Positions 7,121 through 15,799 of a stretch of DNA of 64,000 bases are shown piece by piece. Source of the DNA: ARS1285 sp041656875 (lineage in GTDB: Archaea > Nanobdellota > Nanobdellia > Pacearchaeales > GW2011-AR1). Each line of letters begins with the position of its first letter. Position 1 is the stretch's first letter. The stretch is from positions 32,169 through 96,168 of the forward strand of contig JBBACR010000002.1 of the NCBI GenBank assembly GCA_041656875.1, written 5' to 3'. The notes beneath the pieces are model-generated. The model ran no database searches and was not told where the DNA came from. It saw only the letters and a program-made list of their open reading frames with translations. The position numbers and the translations under genes are program-made.

Positions 7121-7431
7121 TATTTAGAGTTCTTAACGATCTCCAGTATTTTATTTGTTTCATCCTCGTTCAAGCTTATATCTACGAATATTTTATTTAA
7201 TTCAGAAGCATCACTAGGGAGTAAATCCACTATCTTTATCACATGTTCTCTCTTCATTTTAAGTAAGTCTAATTTTTCAAGGTCTGCTTTAATCTTTTTT
7301 GCCTGTTCTGGTTTTGTCTTTAAAAATTTCTTTAAATATTCTTCAGTCTGCTGTTTCTTTTCAGTATCAGGCGTCTCTCTGATTATTTCTTCAACTTCAT
7401 TCAAATTTATAGGTGTTCTGTCAAGTATCAT
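7120..7431 (-). CDS. rpoF: RNA polymerase subunit F (Rpo4, Rpb4-like)
   Basis: 103 residues matching archaeal RpoF, the partner of subunit E in the polymerase stalk. It shows the EVEEIIRETPDTEKKQQTEEYLKKFLK helices and the HRDC-like LDLLKMKREHVIKIVDLLPSDASELNKIF segment. It is short but within the family range. It lies four bases after L21e and its stop overlaps the DUF655 start by one base, the conserved L21e-RpoF-DUF655 arrangement of archaea. Confidence 0.9.
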   Translation of the reverse strand: MILDRTPINLNEVEEIIRETPDTEKKQQTEEYLKKFLKTKPEQAKKIKADLEKLDLLKMKREHVIKIVDLLPSDASELNKIFVDISLNEDETNKILEIVKNSK

Positions 7432-7435
7432 TTTT

Positions 7436-7687
7436 TTATTTTAATTTTTTTAAGTGTACTGGATGAATTATATAAGTTTTTTCCTTATTTAAATCCTTTA
7501 TATTTACAATATATGAACTTCCTCTTTTAGACTGCACTACTCCACATCTTCCTTGAATTTGTCTTGGAAACTTTGGTTGGACAGCAAGTTCTCTTACAAC
7601 TGCAACCCGGTCTCCTTCCTTAAATTCTTGAAAGTAATTACTAAACTTTATTTTTCCATGTGTTCTTAATCGTTTTCGGCTTATCAT
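7436..7687 (-). CDS. rpl21e: Large ribosomal subunit protein eL21 (L21e)
   Basis: 83 residues, the shorter archaeal form of L21e. It has RKRLRTHGKIKFSNYFQEF at the start, then FKEGDRVAVV, the PRQIQGRCGVVQSKRGSSYIV segment and the KEKTYIIHPVHLKKLK ending. It heads the minus-strand cluster that runs down to S9 and follows a leader of about 280 bases that contains hairpins. The first residues MISRK are preceded by an AT-rich stretch rather than a strong ribosome-binding site. Confidence 0.93.
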   Translation of the reverse strand: MISRKRLRTHGKIKFSNYFQEFKEGDRVAVVRELAVQPKFPRQIQGRCGVVQSKRGSSYIVNIKDLNKEKTYIIHPVHLKKLK

Positions 7688-7968
7688 TTTTTATTTTTAT
7701 AATATTTATTTTGGAGTCCACTAAGAATTCTTAAGGTTCTTTAGTGCTCAAATTTGGCCATTTAAGATAGCTGTTTTGCTATCCACTAATTACCATTTCT
7801 CTTAAAAACTATAGAAATAATGCATTTAAAAAGCTTTCCGATGTATTGTTTTCTAAAATAAGTAGTATAAATACCTTAAAACTTAAGTTATCCCTTAGTA
7901 AAATTAAAATTTATAATAATTAAGACAGATTATCTAAATCAAGTAGTTCTTTTTTTTAGTATCTTTGA
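7688..7968 (-). promoter_or_regulatory. Leader of the L21e-S9 cluster, with hairpins
   Basis: About 280 bases between L21e and a small zinc-finger gene, with no coding potential that I can support. In the transcript upstream of L21e there is a hairpin with 6-bp arms GATAGC/GCTATC and a six-base loop (7766-7783), and an imperfect CACTAAGAA/TTCTTTAGTG pair (about 7718-7748). The first could be the terminator of the upstream zinc-finger gene; the second could be an attenuator for the ribosomal operon. AT-rich TTTAAA-like stretches near 7870-7920 could hold the promoter. No riboswitch class is recognisable. Confidence 0.35.
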
Positions 7969-8139
7969 TTAATTTCCGTTTCCGCCTTGATCTAAGTCTC
8001 CTTTCCCTTGAGCTTCTTCCATGTTTCTTTTGATTGCAGGAAACATTTTTGGTCCCCACACACCAACTCCACATCTGTCGCAAACTTCAAGAGCTCGTCC
8101 ATCAGAAATTTCACATCGACAATAAGTACATTTTGCCAT
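7969..8139 (-). CDS. Small zinc-finger protein, 56 residues
   Basis: A short gene read directly from the minus strand: ATG at 8139, TAA at 7969. The protein starts MAKCTYCRCEISDGRALEV and then has CDRCGVGVWGPKMF, giving two CxxC pairs that would bind one zinc ion as a zinc ribbon. The end is acidic and glycine-rich (AQGKGDLDQGGNGN). Similar tiny CxxC proteins are, from memory, common in DPANN archaea, with unknown function. A TATA-like GTTTATAAAG lies at 8181-8191, about 45 bases upstream of the ATG. It is the first gene upstream of the ribosomal cluster and probably has its own promoter. Confidence 0.75.
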   Translation of the reverse strand: MAKCTYCRCEISDGRALEVCDRCGVGVWGPKMFPAIKRNMEEAQGKGDLDQGGNGN

Positions 8140-8299
8140 TTTTTTTATCTCTTTTTAATTAATCAAATTAATTTTATCAAAGTTTATAAAGATTTCCACA
8201 TCCGACTATAACTATCTGAAATACTAAAAATAAATTCAAGAAAGTTTTTTAAATTGATTAATTCATAAAAATTTGAAGAGTTCTGTGATAACTTAGAAT

Positions 8300-8779
8300 A
8301 TGAAAAATAAAATAATAATTCCAGAATCATCAGGATTTAACCCTCTTCATAATCGGAAAAAATATAGCGAGCGATTGTTAGAAAATTTAACCATTGCTCC
8401 GTTGGATATTTTAGCAATTGGTTCTTCTTGTCCAGCTGCATTTAAAGTTTATCCCAAATTAATGTTATCTCATTTTCCTAAATCTGGTTTTAATCATAGC
8501 TATTTTTCTATTTGTTTAGATGCCCAGCTTTATCAAATAGACTTTAAAGGAAGAACTGAATATAGGGTGGATAATCACACTTTTGGTAAAACTCTCAGAT
8601 ATTTGGTCTACTCAAATAATCACCATATTGGAGGGTTAGGTTATTATGCAGATTCAGGCCATCAAGAGGTCCCTCGTATACATACAGGATCTTCTGGACA
8701 TTTTTCATTTTTTCTCGCAGTATCGCCAAAGCAGCTTGTGGATGTTAAAGGGAATCCCTTATTTCCAGAACTTGTCTAA
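8300..8779 (+). CDS. Hypothetical protein, 159 residues
   Basis: I do not recognise the family. The protein is soluble, with no membrane segment or signal peptide, and is unusually rich in His, Tyr and Ser in its second half (YSNNHHIGGLGYYADSGHQ, IHTGSSGHF). It contains one cysteine pair region (SSCPAAF, SICLDAQ). The His-rich loops could bind a metal, but no known metal-site pattern is visible. It is a single plus-strand gene facing the minus-strand permease gene at 8810 (31 bases apart, convergent). Codon use is like that of its neighbours. Confidence 0.6.
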   Translation: MKNKIIIPESSGFNPLHNRKKYSERLLENLTIAPLDILAIGSSCPAAFKVYPKLMLSHFPKSGFNHSYFSICLDAQLYQIDFKGRTEYRVDNHTFGKTLRYLVYSNNHHIGGLGYYADSGHQEVPRIHTGSSGHFSFFLAVSPKQLVDVKGNPLFPELV

Positions 8780-8809
8780 TATTTCATATAGATTAAGACT
8801 TTTTTCTTT

Positions 8810-10024
8810 CTATTCATATCTAAGGGTATCAGCCGGTTTTATCTTTGATGCTTGTCTTGCAGGTAAAAGTCCTGAGAGTGCTCCTGCTAAAAATGCAAAT
8901 AACATGCACCCTAGAACAAGATACCACGGGGTTGCTATTTTTAGAATTGTAGTTTGAAGTTGAGTAACTGCAATATATTCAATTATTTTTCCAACAACAA
9001 ATCCTAGGCTAATGCCCAGAAGTCCTCCAACAAGTCCAAGAATTCCTGATTCAATCATGAATATAGTTAATATATCTGAATTTTTTGCTCCAATTGCTTT
9101 CATAACTCCAATTTCTTTTGTTCTTTCAAGAACTGAAGTATACATTGTATTTGCAATTCCAACAGCTCCAACAAAAAGTGAAATTGCTGCAACCCCTAGT
9201 AAAAATGCAGTGACTATATTAAGAATTGTAGCAAAGCTGTTTAAGAGTTCTTCAGGGGTGTATAAGTCAAAGTCTATTGTTTTTTCAGTAACATCTCGAA
9301 AGTTTATTAATTTTCTTTTTGTATCTGCTGCAACGGTTTTAATATCCTGCCCCTCTTTTATTTGTACTGCAATATAGTCTACTCTTTCTCCTGAATTAAA
9401 CAATGCCTTTGCATCATCAAATGTTATATAGACTTGTTGATCATCTTGAGGATTACCTATTTGAGTTAAAATTCCAACAACATCAAACTCAACATCGTTT
9501 AGAGTAATAGTATCTCCCACTTTAACCGGTTTGTCATATAAATTTGCATATTTGTAACTATATCCTAAAACAATTTTTTTTGAGTCTCCTTCTCTTAAAA
9601 ACCTGCCTTCATCAACCTTTACATTAAATGCTTCAAGTGTCATATCAAGTAATTTTCTTTCACTAGGCAAACCCATAACCATGTAATATCTGCTTTTTTT
9701 TCTATAGGTTATTTTTGCATTTCCCATATTAAATCCAACAACTTCTTTTACCCCTGAAACTTTTTCGATTGTTCTAACATCTTCATTGGTGAGTTCTACA
9801 GCACCCCCTCCACCAAACCCTGCCTGCCCTTTAGGCATTATAAAGAACTTATCAGCTCCAAGTTGCTCAAACTGATCCTTAATCGCATTGTTTAGCCCAA
9901 TAGAGAGACTGATAAGAACAAATATTGTTGCAATTGAGATAAATATTCCAACTATTGTAAGCGAGCTTCTAAGTCTTTTTTTAACTAGATTTCTACTTGC
10001 TAGTGTAAAATAATCTTGAATCAT
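8810..10024 (-). CDS. ABC exporter permease, MacB/FtsX family
   Basis: 404 residues with the MacB/FtsX layout. One membrane helix at about 20-45 follows the SRNLVKKRLRSSLTIVGI start. A large extracytoplasmic domain covers about 50-265. Three helices then follow at about 275-400, with the family signature VLERTKEIGVMKAIGAKNSDILTIFMIESG and a GLLPARQASKIKPADTLRYE end. It has no ATPase domain of its own; the ATPase at 12268 is the likely partner. Its start codon abuts the stop of the neighbouring permease, so both are co-translated and probably form a heterodimer exporting a lipid or peptide or working on the cell envelope. Confidence 0.88.
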   Translation of the reverse strand: MIQDYFTLASRNLVKKRLRSSLTIVGIFISIATIFVLISLSIGLNNAIKDQFEQLGADKFFIMPKGQAGFGGGGAVELTNEDVRTIEKVSGVKEVVGFNMGNAKITYRKKSRYYMVMGLPSERKLLDMTLEAFNVKVDEGRFLREGDSKKIVLGYSYKYANLYDKPVKVGDTITLNDVEFDVVGILTQIGNPQDDQQVYITFDDAKALFNSGERVDYIAVQIKEGQDIKTVAADTKRKLINFRDVTEKTIDFDLYTPEELLNSFATILNIVTAFLLGVAAISLFVGAVGIANTMYTSVLERTKEIGVMKAIGAKNSDILTIFMIESGILGLVGGLLGISLGFVVGKIIEYIAVTQLQTTILKIATPWYLVLGCMLFAFLAGALSGLLPARQASKIKPADTLRYE

Positions 10025-11242
10025 TTATGACCTCATTGCATCAACTGGCTTTAGTTTACTTGCCTGGTAACTTGGAATAAGTCCTGCTAGTATTCCAATA
10101 AAAAATGAAAAACCAATTGCACCTATAAGAAGAGGCCATGATAAATTAATTGTTATTATATTTTCTCCAAAATAGCTATTTGCAGAGATTGAGACAAGTA
10201 GTGAAAGCAAAATACCAAATATTGCTCCTGCAACTCCTCCAATCAAACCAAATAATCCTGATTCGATTACAAATAAAGTTAAAATATCTGAATTTTTTGC
10301 TCCAATTGCTTTAAGGGTCCCAATTTCCTTTGTTCTCTCAAGTATAGAAGTATACATAGTATTTGCAATTCCAATTCCTCCGATAAGTAAAGAAATTGAA
10401 GCAATTCCAACAACAATAATATTAATAATATTAAGAATAGTATTTACTGCTGCAAGAGACTGTACAGGTGTTTGAACAGTAAAATCCTCTTCACCTATTT
10501 TTTCTTTCCTATCTTTTCTAAGTTTATTTTGAATGTCTGTTGCAACTTTTTCCATATCATCTTTATTTTGTACTCTTGCAACTATTAAATCCGCTTCATC
10601 ACCAATGTTTAAGATATCTTTCATATCGTCTTCAAACATTAAAACAACCCCATTAAGTATTGCAGAACTTCCAGGTTTTAAGATTCCTGCAACAATAAAT
10701 TCTTTTCCCTGGATTTTTATTTTAGAGCCAACTGCAATTTTTTTACCAAACAAATCTTCCGAAGCAAAACTGTTTCCAAGAACAACTTTACCATGGTCAC
10801 TTAGTGAAATTACCCTTCCTTCTTGGGTTTCTGTATTAAGATTTTCATAAATAAACTCTAGTTGTTTTTTATCTTCAGGAAGGCTTCCAAGATAACTAAA
10901 CTCTGCATCTTTATTATACTCTACTTTTGCGATTCTTATGAGCCTTGGAATAACAATTTCAATTCCGTTTACTGATTCAATGAGCCTTACCTCGTGGTTA
11001 GTTAACTTTTTAACTGCAGTACTTCCAGGGGGTCCAAAACCTGTTTCTGCGTTTTGAATTGTAAGAGTATCTACAGATAATGATCCAAACTGCCCTGTTA
11101 TTGCAGTTCTAAGACCATCTCCCAGGCTTATTAATGACACTACTGCAGCGATTCCAATAAATATTCCCAGTAGAGTGAGCCAACTTCTTAGCTTTCTCTT
11201 TTTCATGCTGTTTGTAGACAAAAAGAAAAGGTCTTGTATCAT
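10025..11242 (-). CDS. ABC exporter permease, MacB/FtsX family (second copy)
   Basis: 405 residues, clearly paralogous to the next gene: same four-helix plan, starting with MIQDLFFLSTNSMKKRKLRSWLTLLGIFIG and containing the diagnostic SILERTKEIGTLKAIGAKNSDILTLF segment near residue 300. The end is LIPSYQASKLKPVDAMRS. The two proteins have diverged mostly in the extracytoplasmic MacB domain, which suggests a fixed heterodimer rather than a recent duplication. It follows the COG1361-like gene at 11299 and lies in the same minus-strand transcription unit. Confidence 0.88.
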   Translation of the reverse strand: MIQDLFFLSTNSMKKRKLRSWLTLLGIFIGIAAVVSLISLGDGLRTAITGQFGSLSVDTLTIQNAETGFGPPGSTAVKKLTNHEVRLIESVNGIEIVIPRLIRIAKVEYNKDAEFSYLGSLPEDKKQLEFIYENLNTETQEGRVISLSDHGKVVLGNSFASEDLFGKKIAVGSKIKIQGKEFIVAGILKPGSSAILNGVVLMFEDDMKDILNIGDEADLIVARVQNKDDMEKVATDIQNKLRKDRKEKIGEEDFTVQTPVQSLAAVNTILNIINIIVVGIASISLLIGGIGIANTMYTSILERTKEIGTLKAIGAKNSDILTLFVIESGLFGLIGGVAGAIFGILLSLLVSISANSYFGENIITINLSWPLLIGAIGFSFFIGILAGLIPSYQASKLKPVDAMRS

Positions 11243-11298
11243 AATTTTAAAAGTTAATAATGCTTAATTAATCTTTCTCTCTTTTGAAAAATAAAGTT

Positions 11299-12171
11299 TT
11301 ATTCTTTAAGTCTTTTGCTGTTCCTAATTGCCTTAGATAATATAAATATTAAAATTAAAGCAATTATTCCAAGAACATAATAAGTAGTATAACTTTTTTC
11401 TAAAAGTCCAAGATTTACTGCTTCTTCATTAGTATAAACCTTCAAACTCACATCCTTATTTTCATTATATTCTTTATTTGTAACATCTTGGTATACAATA
11501 TTAAATGGGATTGTCAATGTGCTAGGAGCATTATCTTTAACCAGGATTGTAAGTTCATTAGTTTGAAAATCATTATTATCAACATCTCCAACATAAATTT
11601 TATTTGAAGAGAGTAGTGTATAATATGCAGAATTACCTAAATTAATCTCTAAAAATTTAACATCAGCAAGTCCTTTGTTAATTACTTTTATGGTTATTTT
11701 ATTGTTTTGTCCTTTTAAAAATAGTCCATCTTCAAGACTAACATCAATAACTGGCTCAGAATTTACCATAATACTTATTAGAGACTGCTTGGTCACAAGT
11801 TCATTATTGATATCTCTATAGCTCATTACAACTGGAATTTTATATATCCCTGAACTTGCATCATTAAATGCAACTAGTTTAAATGCAACCTGTTTTGTTT
11901 TTCCAGACTCAATTGCATCAAAACCATACTGAGAACCTGAATCAAAAGGAGCAAGGGGTAAGTCTTTCAAATCAAGATTTATACTAACATCACTAATATC
12001 TTCATCTGCATTGTTTTTTAAGGCAATTCCAATATCAGTTGTTTCTCCTGGCGCAATCTGGTCGGGGCTCGTAGTAACTGAATTTATAACAAGAGCAGAA
12101 CAAAGACCTAAAATACTAATCAAATAGATTACTCCCACAAGTATTGTTAATGCGATTTTTGTTTTGGTCAT
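11299..12171 (-). CDS. Secreted membrane-anchored COG1361-type protein
   Basis: 290 residues: an amino-terminal signal segment (about 5-27, ALTILVGVIYLISILGLCSA), two Ig-like beta-sandwich repeats of the CARDB/COG1361 S-layer type (about 30-135 with PDQIAPGETTDIGIALKNN, and 140-245 with KGQNNKITIKVINKG), then one carboxy-terminal membrane helix (about 265-282) and a basic tail. The protein would stand outside the membrane. It sits between the ATPase and the two permeases, so it may serve as the adaptor that MacA provides for bacterial MacB. That role is inference. A paralogue is at 13033. Confidence 0.75.
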   Translation of the reverse strand: MTKTKIALTILVGVIYLISILGLCSALVINSVTTSPDQIAPGETTDIGIALKNNADEDISDVSINLDLKDLPLAPFDSGSQYGFDAIESGKTKQVAFKLVAFNDASSGIYKIPVVMSYRDINNELVTKQSLISIMVNSEPVIDVSLEDGLFLKGQNNKITIKVINKGLADVKFLEINLGNSAYYTLLSSNKIYVGDVDNNDFQTNELTILVKDNAPSTLTIPFNIVYQDVTNKEYNENKDVSLKVYTNEEAVNLGLLEKSYTTYYVLGIIALILIFILSKAIRNSKRLKE

Positions 12172-12267
12172 CTTAAATTAATTTCATCTCTTAGAATAAG
12201 CTTCTAAGGCAGTTTACCCTAAGTTTTATAGTAGAATTAGACCTTTTTAAGGATTATTATACTCTCT

Positions 12268-12969
12268 CTATTCTTTTACTATTTTTCCATCTCTTATTCT
12301 TATTATTCTTTGTGCCCGTTTCGCAAGATTATTGTCATGAGTAATCATAATAATAGTTTTGCCTTTTTTATTAAGTTCAATAAACATATTAAGAATTTCT
12401 TCCCCGGTTTTTGAATCAAGGTTTCCAGTTGGCTCATCTGCAAGAATAACTTCAGGATCATTTGCAAGTGCTCTTGCAATAGCTACTCTTTGTCTTTCTC
12501 CTCCAGATAGTTCATTTGGAAGATGATACATTCTTTTTTCAAGTTTAACTTCCTTAAGTAGAAGTTTGGCTCTTTCCATTCTACTTTTTTTAGGGACTCC
12601 TTGAAAAATCATTGGAAGTGCAACATTCTCTATTGCATTAAGTGTAGGAATTAAATTAAATGTCTGGAAAATAAATCCAATTCTTCTTCCCCTTATTTGG
12701 GCAAGTCTTGATTCTGCTAAGTGTTCTATATCAATTCCATCAAGAAGAATCTCTCCTTCTGAAGCAAGGTCAAGAGCTCCAACCATATTCATCATAGTAG
12801 ACTTTCCACTTCCTGAGGGACCAGTAATTGCAACAAATTCTCCTTTATTGATTGTTAAACTTGCATCATAAACTGCTTGAATAACTGAATTCCCCATCCG
12901 ATAAGTCTTACATATATTATCCAGCCTTATTATCTCATTTTTCTTTCCATGATGTGGCTGTTTTATCAT
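12268..12969 (-). CDS. ABC transporter ATPase, LolD/MacB type
   Basis: 233 residues with all ABC motifs: Walker A GPSGSGKST (50-58), Q-loop FQTFN (about 101-105), signature LSGGERQR (154-161), Walker B with DEPTGNLD (178-185) and H-loop ITHD (about 211-214). The family is COG1136, the ATPases that drive MacB/LolCDE/FtsX-type mechanotransmission. It is the only ATPase in the operon and would power both permeases at 8810 and 10025. The start ATG at 12969 follows an AT-rich region with a TTTAAAG stretch. Confidence 0.93.
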   Translation of the reverse strand: MIKQPHHGKKNEIIRLDNICKTYRMGNSVIQAVYDASLTINKGEFVAITGPSGSGKSTMMNMVGALDLASEGEILLDGIDIEHLAESRLAQIRGRRIGFIFQTFNLIPTLNAIENVALPMIFQGVPKKSRMERAKLLLKEVKLEKRMYHLPNELSGGERQRVAIARALANDPEVILADEPTGNLDSKTGEEILNMFIELNKKGKTIIMITHDNNLAKRAQRIIRIRDGKIVKE

Positions 12970-13032
12970 TTTTTAGAACTCTTTTAAGATTTATAATTTT
13001 TTAAAGAATAAAGTATATTTAAGATTTGCTGT

Positions 13033-13917
13033 TTAATATTCAGATTTTCTTTTATGAATGTTTCTTCTATAAAGATAAATAACAAGCACTATCAATAAGA
13101 CTAGTGCAATTAAACCCAAATAATAACTATTGTTGGCAATTCCCAGTTCTGCTCCAGTTCTTATTTTTAATGGAAGTTTAAATTCCTGGGAATAATCTTT
13201 ATTGAGTGAATCCTTGTAATCTACTTTTATTGGAATTGTTAAATCTTTAATATTATTTACAATCTTCAATGTAAATGTTGTAGACTGAAAATCATTAGAA
13301 TCCAAATCTCCAATATATTTTTTATTACTTGAGATAATCTCATAATCTTCTGATTCTGCTATTTCTGCAGTTAAAAAAGTTATATCTGCCAAATCATTAT
13401 TTGTGAATGTAACTGTTAATTCTCCTGTTCTTTTTTCATCATAAATCTCAGTTTTTTCAATTTGTGCAAAAATCTTAGGAACACTTTTTACAATAAGGCC
13501 TATTGAATAATTATCTTGTCTTTCTTCTCCAATGTTATTCAAATAATCAATTTCAAGTGATGCTTTATAGACCCCTTCTGCAGTTTTTGGAAGAGCAATT
13601 ATCTTAAAATTAAATTCTGCTTGTTTATCTGGCTTAATTTCTGAAACTCTTTTTTCAGAGACATCGCTTATAAAAGCAATTTCAGCAGGAAGGTATAAAT
13701 GCGCCCTAATATCTTTTGCAGGCAAATCTCCGTTATTAATCATTACTACTTTTAAAACTCCCTCATTTCCCGGAATCATATTAAGTGGTTCAGTAGAAAT
13801 TTCTTTAACTATGAGGATATGTCCAAAACTAAGCCTATTTTCATTTTGGGTATCTAACGCAATTATATTGCTAATAAGTATAAGACCCATCAACATTAAA
13901 ACAATTTTATTATTCAT
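13033..13917 (-). CDS. Secreted membrane-anchored COG1361-type protein (first copy in operon)
   Basis: 294 residues with the same architecture as the protein at 11299: a signal segment (KIVLMLMGLILISNIIALD, about 3-21), two Ig-like domains (MIPGNEGVLKVVMINNGD near 43-60, and ELTVTFTNNDLADITFL near 167-183) and a carboxy-terminal membrane helix (LGLIALVLLIVLVIYLYRR, about 264-282). The shared motif ...SSNKKYIGDLDSNDFQSTTFTLKI confirms the paralogy. It is the promoter-proximal gene of the exporter operon. Likely an envelope-facing partner of the ABC permeases, by position. Confidence 0.72.
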   Translation of the reverse strand: MNNKIVLMLMGLILISNIIALDTQNENRLSFGHILIVKEISTEPLNMIPGNEGVLKVVMINNGDLPAKDIRAHLYLPAEIAFISDVSEKRVSEIKPDKQAEFNFKIIALPKTAEGVYKASLEIDYLNNIGEERQDNYSIGLIVKSVPKIFAQIEKTEIYDEKRTGELTVTFTNNDLADITFLTAEIAESEDYEIISSNKKYIGDLDSNDFQSTTFTLKIVNNIKDLTIPIKVDYKDSLNKDYSQEFKLPLKIRTGAELGIANNSYYLGLIALVLLIVLVIYLYRRNIHKRKSEY

Positions 13918-13979
13918 CTCACACTCTCTTTATTATACTTAGGATTTTACTATTTAAAAACCCTTTCTTGCTTTTTGTC

Positions 13980-14927
13980 TTAACTATTTGACAATTTCCT
14001 TATTAAATTTTCAATCTCTTCAAAGGTTTTAACTCGATTTAGTTTAAGTCTAAGTTTGCTGCTTCCAGGAAGTCCTTTAGTAAACTCTTGTGCACGAAGC
14101 TTTGCATCCTTTATTGAAAATATATTAAATTCTCTGGCGAGTTCAATATATTCAAAATAATCTTTTATTTTTTCTTCTTTAGTTTGTTTGATTATTTTAC
14201 CCGTTCGTAAATATTCATTTATTTCTTTGAAAATAAATGGGTTTCCAATTGCACCCCTCCCGATCATAACATAATCACAACCCGTTTCTTCAAGCATTTT
14301 TTTAGCATCAGATCCACAAAAAATATCCCCATTTCCAATAACAATGATGTCTACATTATCTTTTATTTTTTTTATAATGTTCCAATCTGCATTTCCAGAA
14401 TATCCTTGTTTTACTGTTCTGCCATGAATTGTTATTATGCTTGCCCCATTTTCTTTGCAAATTTTTGCAATCTCAACAGCATTAATTGATTTTTCATCAA
14501 AACCTGATCTTATTTTAACGCTTAGTGGAATTTTTATAGAACTACTAATCTGTTTTACAATTTCTCCAATTTTATTTTTTCTTTTGAGTAGAGCCCCTCC
14601 GCTTCCTTGTTTTAGGATTTTATCGCTTGGACAACCTAAATTTATATCAATAACATCAAAATTTTTTTCAAGTATTTTTGCAGATTTAATCATGTTTTCA
14701 GTATTATTAGAAAAAATCTGACACACAACCGGTTTTTCTTCTTTACATGTTTGAGCAAGATTCATAACTGCATTATTTTCTCGGGCTATTGCATTTGCAC
14801 TTAACAGCTCAGTTGAAACAAGCGAAGCCCCATATCTCTTGCACATAACTCTAAATGCAATATTGGTTATATCGTGCATAGGCGCAAGGACAAGTTTGCC
14901 TGCGAGTTTTAAAAATTCTTTTGTCAT
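13980..14927 (-). CDS. dus: tRNA-dihydrouridine synthase
   Basis: 315 residues of the FMN-dependent Dus family, which reduces uridine to dihydrouridine in the tRNA D loop. Visible features are APMHDITNIAFR at the start of the barrel (15-26), the catalytic Cys in DINLGCPSDK (Cys99), the KIRSGFDE strand, the FMN phosphate segments ITIHGRT and VIGNGDIF, and the MIGRGAIGNPFIF motif. The carboxy helical domain (about 240-315) is complete. The gene overlaps or abuts the RNase P gene (one base apart), which places two tRNA-maturation enzymes in one unit beside tRNA genes. Confidence 0.95.
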   Translation of the reverse strand: MTKEFLKLAGKLVLAPMHDITNIAFRVMCKRYGASLVSTELLSANAIARENNAVMNLAQTCKEEKPVVCQIFSNNTENMIKSAKILEKNFDVIDINLGCPSDKILKQGSGGALLKRKNKIGEIVKQISSSIKIPLSVKIRSGFDEKSINAVEIAKICKENGASIITIHGRTVKQGYSGNADWNIIKKIKDNVDIIVIGNGDIFCGSDAKKMLEETGCDYVMIGRGAIGNPFIFKEINEYLRTGKIIKQTKEEKIKDYFEYIELAREFNIFSIKDAKLRAQEFTKGLPGSSKLRLKLNRVKTFEEIENLIRKLSNS

Positions 14928-14928
14928 T

Positions 14929-15195
14929 TTATGATTGTTTCATTTTATATCTACTAATAGAATTACACCCTTTGCACTTAATGATTTTAAATCCTTCCCG
15001 AATTCTGACTTCAGAATTTTCAGGGTTAAACATAAAATGACACTTTTTACAAAATTTTTTTCTTAATTCTCCTAGTTTGATATTTTTGCTCATTGCAAGC
15101 TTTTTTGCAGATTTGATTTCTTTTGCAGAACTTTGTTTTAGAAAAATATTTTTAATATATTCGTTAACTTCTTGTTTTGTGAGGTTTGATTTCAT
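14929..15195 (-). CDS. rnp4: RNase P protein component 4 (Rpp21/RNP4)
   Basis: 88 residues from the ATG at 15195. It shows an amino-terminal helical part and then a zinc ribbon built from CKKC (about 48-51) and CKGC (about 73-76) around VRIREGFKIIKCKGCNSISRY, the pattern of archaeal Rpp21. It supports pre-tRNA 5' processing by RNase P RNA. An upstream in-frame TTG at 15210 would add LINI; I prefer the ATG because a TATA-like TTATATAAAA at 15217-15226 sits about 25 bases upstream of it, fitting a leaderless transcript. It is followed directly by the Dus gene. Confidence 0.86.
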   Translation of the reverse strand: MKSNLTKQEVNEYIKNIFLKQSSAKEIKSAKKLAMSKNIKLGELRKKFCKKCHFMFNPENSEVRIREGFKIIKCKGCNSISRYKMKQS

Positions 15196-15256
15196 GATAT
15201 TTATTAGCAAAACCTCTTATATAAAATTAGGCATTTAACAAATATTATGCAGAAAT

Positions 15257-15457
15257 CTAGAACTTTTTGAACTTATTAATTAATTCTAAATTATCAACTT
15301 GGCCTAGAAACATTGATCTGCAACAGTATCTTTCTAGTTTTAAGTCATCAAAAACTTTCTTAGAATCTTCTTTCTTTACTTCTACTCTGTCTTTGAATTC
15401 TTCCCATAGATGCCCTATAGGTTTTCCGCAGCTCATACAACGAATTGGAATTATCAT
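15257..15457 (-). CDS. rpoN: RNA polymerase subunit N (Rpo10, Rpb10-like)
   Basis: 66 residues with the invariant MIIPIRCMSCGKPIGHLW start, the YCCRSMFLG motif and the zinc-binding cysteines CxxC plus CC. It is a small assembly subunit that bridges the D/L dimer to the large subunits. An open frame runs upstream into the 5S rRNA, but the conserved start and the RNA gene both show that the true start is ATG 15457. In most archaea rpoN lies next to S9; here it stands alone, 13 bases downstream of the 5S gene, and is probably transcribed with it. Confidence 0.96.
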   Translation of the reverse strand: MIIPIRCMSCGKPIGHLWEEFKDRVEVKKEDSKKVFDDLKLERYCCRSMFLGQVDNLELINKFKKF

Positions 15458-15470
15458 TTTAAATTGAAGG

Positions 15471-15587
<117 letters not shown>

Positions 15588-15603
15588 ATATATCTTAAAA
15601 TTG

Positions 15604-15620
15604 AGGGTTTATAAAGGTTT
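15604..15620 (-). promoter_or_regulatory. TATA-box promoter of 5S rRNA
   Basis: On the minus strand the sequence reads AAAACCTTTATAAACCC, a strong archaeal TATA box with a flanking purine-rich BRE-like stretch, at the canonical distance from the 5S 5' end. Nearly the same 15-mer (GGTTTATAAAGGTTT on the plus strand) recurs at 56746-56760, upstream of the ribosomal protein L3 operon. The shared core suggests a strong, common promoter class for translation genes. Confidence 0.65.
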
Positions 15621-15716
15621 TTATATTAGAAAAAAATCCGGGGTTTTCAATATTTTTTATAATCCTAAAAACTTTGTAAGAAGTTTTTTATATGCGAGAA
15701 ATTTAGGATTTTTATT

Positions 15717-15799
15717 GCGGGGATGCCGGAGCGGTCAAACGGGACAGACTCAAAATCTGTTGCTTAGTGCTTTCACAGGTTCAAATCCTGTTCCCCGCA
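15717..15799 (+). tRNA. tRNA-Leu, anticodon CAA
   Basis: An 83-base class II tRNA. Acceptor GCGGGGA pairs with TCCCCGC, discriminator A. The anticodon stem ACAGA/TCTGT encloses CTCAAAA, giving anticodon CAA (codon TTG). The variable arm is 14 bases and the T arm is ACAGG-TTCAAAT-CCTGT. CCA is not encoded. A TATA-like TTTTTTATATG lies about 30 bases upstream (15683-15693). It diverges from 5S rRNA. Its 3' end is followed, 99 bases later, by a copy of its last bases. Confidence 0.96.
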
